From: Lactuca virosa
Lineage: Eukaryota; Streptophyta; Magnoliopsida; Asterales; Asteraceae
Assembly: GCA_928212115.1 (NCBI GenBank)
Contig: CAKMRJ010005523.1
Span: 98,750,081 to 98,814,080, forward strand
Direction of reading: 5' to 3'
Length of the DNA stretch: 64,000 nt
In this document: positions 56,857-64,000 of the stretch, piece after piece
Position numbering within the stretch: the stretch's first letter is position 1
Layout of the letters: every line of letters begins with the position of its first letter
The notes under the pieces: model-generated
Database searches by the model: none
Told to the model about the DNA's origin: nothing
Seen by the model: only the letters and a program-made list of their open reading frames with translations
Translations under genes and position numbers: made by a program

Positions 56857-59800
56857 ATAAGTCTAAAACTATTATTGCGTATGACTTCAGGAACCGATCA
56901 GCAATCGTAGCTCTCAAAAGCTTCTGTCGAACTCTGACCTTGTCGATGAACTCTGACCTTTGTCAATGACTTGTCCATTAGATAAGGGATCATATATTCC
57001 TCCATTCTAGATATCATATGGACTGAGAAATGGATTATCAATCATTCTCTCTGTCCATTTGTTGTTTCCCGATTTCCGATTCATGATGACTGACTGATTG
57101 AACAAATCAAATCAGTCTTGGCTTGGCCAAGCACTCACATGTATCATCTTTAAATCATCGAGGGGCCTACAGATATCGCTTTTATCCCGAAGGTAAAAGG
57201 AATGGATAAACTTCGACTCATATGGCTTGTTCTACTACTTGTTGAATCATACACAAGGGCATGTTTTATAACATCGAGTTACCAATGTGTTTTCGTGCAA
57301 TCAATGTATAACCAACTCATAGTAACAACTCATATCTCTAGGTTTGAAGAATATAGGATATTATCGTCTCATGATTCAAATGAGCGTGGGTTGAATCCAA
57401 TACTCAAAACTTATGAGCACTCATGAGTGTTGTAGCACTACTTTGTCCAACATCTTAGACCTCTACAAGCCAACCCATGACATTCTTGATTCATATCTAC
57501 TTCCAACATATGACCGACTGTGGATAGTTTGAATAACTTAGTCATTCGGGAAGAATAACCTAGTTTATTCTGGAAGTCAAAACATGCAAAATGAAACACA
57601 AGAATAATTGAATCTAATATGGTATCAAAACCTATGAATATAAATAAGACACTTTTATTTATCACCATACTGATTACTCATTATTCATTGTTTCAGTTTC
57701 ATCAACTTTATACTTGAATTAAAACACTAGTTGTCCCATGCTCCAAGCAAGTACACTATGTTTTTCAAAACAATAGCTTTGCCATACACCAAGTATGCAC
57801 TCTATGTTTTTCTATGATCCTTACTTTGTGAAATAAACCAATTGAACATAATTTCAATGATTCACACTCCCAACTCCTTATCGAAGAATGTAAGAATTCC
57901 AAATTCTTATCATTTACTGAAATCTGTTTAGATTTTAAACTTGTATGCACTGACCCTCTTGTAATGAATATGTACAAGGTCATAAAGACTTGTCAACGGT
58001 CATTACAGGGCATTCCAATGAAGATCAACTCCATGGAAACTAATTCCAACAACATTTCTTTGAATATCCTTCTTGCATTAAGTTTTCTAATCTTACACAG
58101 ATAACTTCCACCTATGGAGACAATTCCATATTCTCATTTTGACTATCACTTCTGAACAAGAGATGCCTCTTTTCAGAATATGTCAATATGGTCCTTCCAA
58201 AAACTATACTCCAACTGTCCCTTCTTTGGTAAACCTTAGATTGTCCTCGAAATTGCTTAATCCTTTTAGTCATATCCAATTCTAGACCTTTTCCCTTCTT
58301 AATGCCCCAGGCATTTGGAAAATTTTAGAAAGAATGAATATTATAGCACATGCAATCGATCCTATATCCGAAGCATATGGGACACGATTCATGATGTCTC
58401 ACATAAAGACATGATACTAGACCAATCCTTTTGCTACAATATTTCTATTTGCCAAGTTCTGTAATCATAATCTCATTTTAGAACGCAAATAATAGACCCA
58501 TATATAGAATTTCCTTATGTTGAGTCATTCCAACACAAAATTCATATATATCCTTGACTAAAGATGATTAAAACCTCAATCTAAGCTTTTAGAATTGAAA
58601 TGAAGTATAATTTCCTCTCCCTTAATTATAGCAAAAACAACTTTTCAACCCCTGCAACTCCACAAATTGAAACTTTTGTTTTCTATAATTAACATTGCTA
58701 ACTTGCAACCTTTATCATAATTATCATGCTCCCACTAACATGATGATTATTACATGTACTCAGAAATCAACTGGACTTCTAGAAATCAATACTTTATTGA
58801 CTTTCTTACCAAAGTTTAGATTTCTGAGACGAGATTGCCTTGATAAGACTTTATCAAAATCATACACCTTTCCTTAGATAGAATGCATGTGTGTCTAAAC
58901 AATTTCAAAACTATGAAAAGGGATGTCGTAATCATAGTCTCAATTGTTTAGACCTTTTGCCATCTGCTTCAAATCTACTTGGTGGAAGTGTTTCCTCACC
59001 ATCATTTTCATGAATCGGAGAGAAACCTTATGACCCTTAGATTTTATGGTGTATGTGTTCTTATCCATGTGAATCGCCAAAACCATAGTCACAAGACAAG
59101 GATAATGACAAATCCAAACACATATGGACTGAACTCAATCTTAATTTCTTACCACCTGGCAGCTCAAGGGCCTACCATTGCTTCCAAGTTGTTATGCAAC
59201 CAACTGAGAACTCTCAGAACTCATATGCAAAGCCAACTTTAACTGGAATGGGCACAGAAATGTCAACACGATAGGTTATAAACCTCTAGTCGTGTGCTAG
59301 TGATGAAATACATGTTTTATTCTTGATTAGTTCTTGAAACTATTTCATGATCTTTTATACTCCCACTGTCTTCTTGACCTATAAGACTTTCTTGTCAAAT
59401 ATTCAAGAGATAGTGTGGATTCTAATCAAGACAAACACTTCACACAATTGGCCTAAGTTGGTCTTTGTTTTATCCAAAACATCACAACTTACCAATTTCA
59501 AATGTACAAGAGTAGGACACTTTTACTCTTACATTTGACAAGTGTTTTAAACCTTTCTTTAAGATATGTCACTCAACTTACAGTCTTGGAGTATGACTCT
59601 AAGACTTGTTTTGGAACGAAGTATGAATTATCTTCTTGATTTAACCATTTCAACAATTCATGACTCCTCTTCTTAGTCATAAGAATGCACTAATATGTCC
59701 TTAGAAGACCAGTTGTGATGTGGTTCTTTAATCATTAAGATGATCACAAAACATGATACTAAAGTACTCTCCCATCTTTTCAGATTTGAGAAACTTTTAT

Positions 59801-61370
59801 CTTTCTGCCTAAGTTGATTCTTCCCATTCGTTCTGCCATACATTGAGACTTTTCCAATGTTTCAGAATTATACTTAAACTTGTAAGTATAACCATATTTA
59901 CTAAGCTTTAGTAAATCATGACGAATAGTCTTAAAGAGCTTTGTGGTGGACATGACCAGTGCACAAGAATGTGTACTCGATCCCTTTAGTCCTTCACTTG
60001 ACTCACATATACATGTGAACAAGGAATTAGTCTTAATTTTCCAAAGATGAAAATTCTCGTTTATCATACTATACAACTTGCATGATTCCAAGTTTCTATC
60101 CAACTGAAACTTGGATGATGATAATCTTTCCTTATTTGGTAAATTTAGACACTACCACAAATGAAAGAATCAAGTCCATTTTTTTTCCTTAATATTGCTA
60201 TCAATGGAATCATATAAACAACGATTTTTTCACAAATGCCACTTGTAGGGATATTTAAAATAAATATAAAATTAAAACCTTTTATTTTATTTCAAAACTT
60301 TGCGGAAAAAACTTATCCTTACAGTGCGAATGCATATGAAAAACTTGTTGTTATCTATTCATAAGCACTATATCATAACTCCTAAGTAACAACTTCAAAA
60401 AAATTCTGATCACCAAACCATGTGATCGAAATCCATCTTCGTGATCAGAATCAACATGTACTTCCTTTAAGTTTCTTCACTTTTCTTTGATTCTTAAAGC
60501 ATCAACATGTGACCCAGTCACATCATGTAATGAGAATCTCATAATAGAAACTTAACAGAGTTAGATAGTGGACTTTTACCTGAAGAAGAGTCAAACTTCT
60601 TGACTTGATCAACCTTATGATCTTTCACGTAAATAGGCAGCTTCGCAATCAATGCCACTTCCTTTGGCAAGATAAACATATGGACTCTTTGGTAATGGGA
60701 CTATCTCAGACTTAGCCTTTCTCTTTACCATTTGGTCAACCGGGTTGACTATGGCCAATCCCTTTCCATTGGGAAGAGAATGCTTTTTCTGGGTATCCAA
60801 TGTTACCATTGTCAATGTCCATTGAAGGTTTTGGGAAGTTGATCTACTAATAAGATTTGCTTTACTAGCCTTCCAAATCATTGCTGATTCAACAGTACTA
60901 AGCAAATAGATAAGATCATTAAGGGTCTTGTCATAGTATGTTTCATAGGAGTCCCAAAGGAACTCAATATGTGACTTAGAAAGTGATTGAACCACCAACT
61001 TTCTCAAGACTTTGACACCCAATTCTCCCGGCTTGTCAATATGTGACTTCATCTCCAAGATGTGATCACATCTAGACCTTGCCTTGCCAATAGGGTTTGA
61101 GTGACCTTGAACTTGTGGGTTAGGGAGAATAATTGGAGGAGGTGCAGGAAGTAAAGTTCCAAGAGATTTGGGAAGATCATAGATGTCTGAGCAAGACATC
61201 TTTTGGGAGATATTCAAGATAGTTGATTCAAAGTCCTTAATATAACACCCAATATGAAATATTAAGGCTAGGACCCAACACACTATTTTATAACTTGGAA
61301 GAGGGATGCCGTAATCCAGGCTATAAAATATTTGAAGGTAGGTGAATGACGATTCACCAATTTCCACCAT
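56857..61370 (-). pseudogene. Copia B gag-pol, heavily decayed
   Basis: The gag remnant at 61370-60615 is the longest open frame (251 residues, including LLSTVESAMIWKASKANL and KARSRCDHILEMKSH). Its zinc knuckle near 60640-60690 is scrambled, with a stop where the GHWK part should be. An integrase scrap lies at 60103-59780 (LSKYGYTYKFKYNSETLEK). Toward 56857 only short scraps colinear with copia A remain (for example the ctagaagtccagttga block at 58765). Confidence 0.75.
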
Positions 61371-62555
61371 GAAAAACGAAATAATTTATTAGGTTTTATA
61401 ATTGGATTTGAAACTCCTAGATCTTTTTGAGATTCATTGAACTTTTCAATGGCATGTTTCAATCTCGAGTGTGCCCTTCAGGTTCTGTGACTGGGATGCC
61501 GAGGATCACAAAACAAGGTGTGAATAACCATGCAAATATACTTGGTACCCTTAATAATTTACCCATTAATCGATGTGCCGGTTAACCACACGCGCTCCAC
61601 CGATACTATGATAAACATTAAGTTACCCTTTGCCTACCTTGTAAAATCCAGGTTAGTGTGCCGGTTAACCACACACGCTCCACTAACGGTTTAAACAAAG
61701 TGCAAAGTGTAATTTCATGGGTTAGCACCAAATTCACATTTTCCTAAGTAACTAAGATTGGGAATTTATAAGTGTTTAGTTACTTAGTATTTATCATTAA
61801 TACTTTTAATGAAGGGAGAATTATAGTCCTTGTCCTACCCGTTCGGCTAACGACCCTCCACCAGTCAAGGAAGCGGTGGGTGAGAGTGGACACCCATTAA
61901 ACTGCCATTTTATAGGCAGTAACCTTATACCCCCCTTATAGACCGGCTTCGTGAATTAGGCCTATTAACGGTAAGACTGACTTGCTCTTATACATATATT
62001 TATTATTAACTTATAATACTATAAAGTATAAGGGTTGAATTTTAACTTTTAAAATTCTAAGGGCTAACTTGGAATTAAAGTATTCATGGGGAAAACTTTA
62101 CAAATTCCAAAACTTGAGGGCAAGTTTTGAAAATATTCAAAACTAATTAATTCCATAACTTATGTGTTTAAAGTAGTTTTAATTAAAAAAAAAACTCTTC
62201 AAGTTCCATAACTTGAGGACAAGTTATGGAAGACTTTAAACTAATAAAAGAATGTAACTTTTCTTTATTTTTGTAACTTATGGAACTAATTAAGGTTACA
62301 CATTTGATCATTAAATGAAGTGACTCTTGAACCTCTATAACTTGAGGACAAGTTACAAAAACACATTTTAGAATCAACTCTTAGATTAAAATGGATTGAA
62401 AACACATAATCAATTAACTTTTCTATTAATCTAATAAACCCATATGAACAAAGATAATTCACATCAAATTTTTTCAAGTAATTAGCATAACTTTTAAGCT
62501 AATACAATTCGATTTTTCAGCTAATTTTGCAAGTATAACAAGAAAACAAGCCTTG
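61371..62555 (-). other. Copia B 5' leader
   Basis: Untranslated leader. Two copies of gtgccggttaaccacac at 61575 and 61658, and the block 61840-61990 shared with copia A. Local tandem copies of a ccataacttgaggacaagtta motif at 62105-62370. Confidence 0.8.
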
Positions 62556-62567
62556 GCTCTGATACCA
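62556..62567 (-). other. Copia B primer binding site, tRNA-iMet
   Basis: Minus TGGTATCAGAGC one base from the 5' LTR. Confidence 0.92.
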
Positions 62568-62568
62568 C

Positions 62569-63330
62569 TGATGGGTTTTGCGCATTCTAACACTCCTAAG
62601 TGTACATGCAACCCTAAATACCTTGGATCTATGTTTTCTCTATTATACATGCAATTATGAACTTTCCAAGGTATTACCCTATCTAGCATACAATACTTGA
62701 TACTTGGGTAATCAAATGGATAGAATACATACCTTTGTTTGATGTAGCTTGTCTCCATGAAGCTTGAGTGCCTAGTGCCCCAAGTGTGACACCTCAAATG
62801 GTTCACACAACACCAAATGCACATGGAATGACTTGAGAGAAATGGAACACTCCTTGAAATCGTCTAGCCCTCATATTCACACATTAGTACCCGATTTCTT
62901 GAGCCATGGGATTCTTTTATATGGTGGCTATTAGGGTTACACCATGTAACTCATAACTTTACCCATTCCTTATGCTCCATGGATTTTAACCTCCATGGAG
63001 TATGCATGGGTCACCCCATGGACTTAGTCCAACATAAGGAATCTTGGATCACAAGCCCACATATATAAGAATGAATGATTTACACAATCAACCCATATAT
63101 TTAATTAGTCTCCTTTTGATCACTTAATTAATTCCAAATTAATTCTTGATCAATACTAATTAAATAACCTTATTAATATATTAGAACTTATAATATATTA
63201 ACCAACCTTAAGTGTTATTTCTCTCATTATAGTCTATCTAAATGCATGATGCCATGCAACCCAAATGGACCATGCCGGGTCGGGTCAAGTCTTACCAGTT
63301 ATAGTTATGGACTTAGACATTAATCCAACA
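62569..63330 (-). repeat. Copia B 5' LTR
   Basis: 762 bp, nearly identical to the 3' LTR. Confidence 0.95.
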
Positions 63331-63948
63331 TTAACAACACTATCTTGGTTTACGGGAAGCTCACACTTCACCGGTTTTATAAAAACATAAAACTGCATAC
63401 TATTTTTCAGTACACTATTATCACTATTCCGGTCTTAGGGTTTAAGACTATAGAATTTCGTACATTAGAAAATATTGGATTTTCTGGGGAATATACATTT
63501 TCAAGATACAAGGAAACATGCATACATACACTTTTAGTCTTTGGTATAAGACATACAACTTACTTCTATAGAAAATATCGGATTTTCTGGAAGCATAGAA
63601 AGCTTTCTAAACAAAAATAGATACAAACCATTTTTCATACAAAAATGATTATGATCTCACCAACATTCATTGTTGATGAGTTTCAAATTGACTTGTATTC
63701 TCAGGGAACCAGTAAGAAGGTACTTAAGTCTTTGGGAACTAGATTTTGCTGCATTATGGAATTGTTACTTTTCAGTTGATGTTATGTAACTTTGAACAAA
63801 TACACTATGTAAACTATGTAAGTTTGTATTCTTAATGTATGTTGTGTGGGTTGCTATGTTTCATCTATATTCAATTGTTATGATACTATACAACAACATC
63901 ACCCTGCCCCGGACGTTTCCGCCGTCCTGGTTCGGGGGTGTGACAGAT

Positions 63949-63960
63949 TGGTATTAGAGC
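63949..63960 (+). other. E primer binding site
   Basis: TGGTATTAGAGC, one change from the initiator-Met complement, three bases after the E LTR end at 63945. The window ends 40 bases later. Confidence 0.8.
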
Positions 63961-64000
63961 ATTGTTTATAGTGAACTAGTATATCTAACCATGCAAGATA

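Larger units (their letters stand above)
56082..63330 (-). mobile_element. Copia B: recently inserted, coding-dead Ty1/copia element
   Basis: 7.25 kb, minus orientation, LTRs of 762 bp each differing at about five positions by eye, target duplication ttaac at 56077-56081 and 63331-63335. PBS at 62556-62567 and polypurine tract at 56844-56856. Internal DNA is riddled with stops yet homologous along its length to copia A, so it is probably one of a non-autonomous family moved by another element's proteins. Confidence 0.93.
51351..63945 (+). repeat. E LTR, split in three
   Basis: Pieces 51351-51879, 54516-56081 and 63336-63945 together form a roughly 2.7-kb LTR from TGTCACAACT to GGGTGTGACA, with inverted ends TGTCACA/TGTGACA. 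The solo LTR and copia B interrupt it. A PBS follows on the right, so this LTR has a 3' end of pol on its left and a 5' leader on its right. A weak leader-intron candidate is AAG/GTGAGC at 54854 to TTCTCAG at 63704. Near 63430-63600 an approximately 105-bp block with gaaaatat(t/c)ggattttctgg is doubled. Confidence 0.7.

Overview
The window is nuclear DNA from a plant with a repeat-rich genome. Asteraceae, probably lettuce (Lactuca) or a relative, is my best guess. The clues are spliceosomal exon/intron structure, AT-rich gene flanks, nested Ty3/gypsy and Ty1/copia LTR retrotransposons primed by initiator-Met tRNA, and LTRs crowded with the palindrome ACTCGnCGAGT. The genus is from memory of such sequences; no search was run.

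Layout. (1) 382-5132, minus strand: a twelve-exon RPA1/RPA70-like gene carrying a frameshift and a premature stop. Its two 5' exons and upstream DNA are duplicated in tandem. (2) 5133-6228: AT-rich flank with a G-box. (3) 6229-26755: a three-element Ty3/gypsy nest. The old minus-strand element G2 (6229-26755) was invaded by G1 (7763-16464, minus, TSD tgaaa) in its 5' leader and by G3 (17214-25856, plus, TSD atacc) in its 5' LTR. (4) 26756-32610: eroded copia A. (5) 32611-39739: truncated copia C with a long accessory ORF downstream of pol. (6) 39740-46083: gypsy D with a 1,090-codon open pol and an LTR that has internal sequence on both sides. (7) 46084-49706: truncated gypsy F (plus). (8) 49707-50586: a 232-bp tandem duplication and unassigned DNA. 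(9) 50587 to the end: gypsy E integrase remnant and its LTR (51351-63945), split by a solo LTR (51880-54510, TSD gtacc) and by copia B (56082-63330, TSD ttaac, near-identical LTRs, ruined coding region).

Most interesting result. The related gypsy elements G1, G2, G3 and F appear to share an RNA programme resembling that of retroviruses. (a) A leader intron lies inside the LTR: the donor is GAG or AAG followed by GTGAGT, the acceptor is TTTCAG before GTAC, and it spans about 330-540 bp. (b) A short stem-loop lies about 115-135 nt before gag. It has a 7-bp stem, and in two families its 6-nt loop is perfectly self-complementary (GGGCCC and GAGCTC, a covarying pair), which suggests a kissing-loop RNA dimerisation site. 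(c) A GT-AG intron lies exactly at the gag-protease junction in G1 and F, and removing it restores the reading frame. D lacks that intron and instead has one in-frame stop at the same junction. These are readings of sequence by eye; transcripts would be needed to prove them.

No tRNA, rRNA or CRISPR array was seen. Apart from the damaged RPA-like gene I see no convincing host gene.
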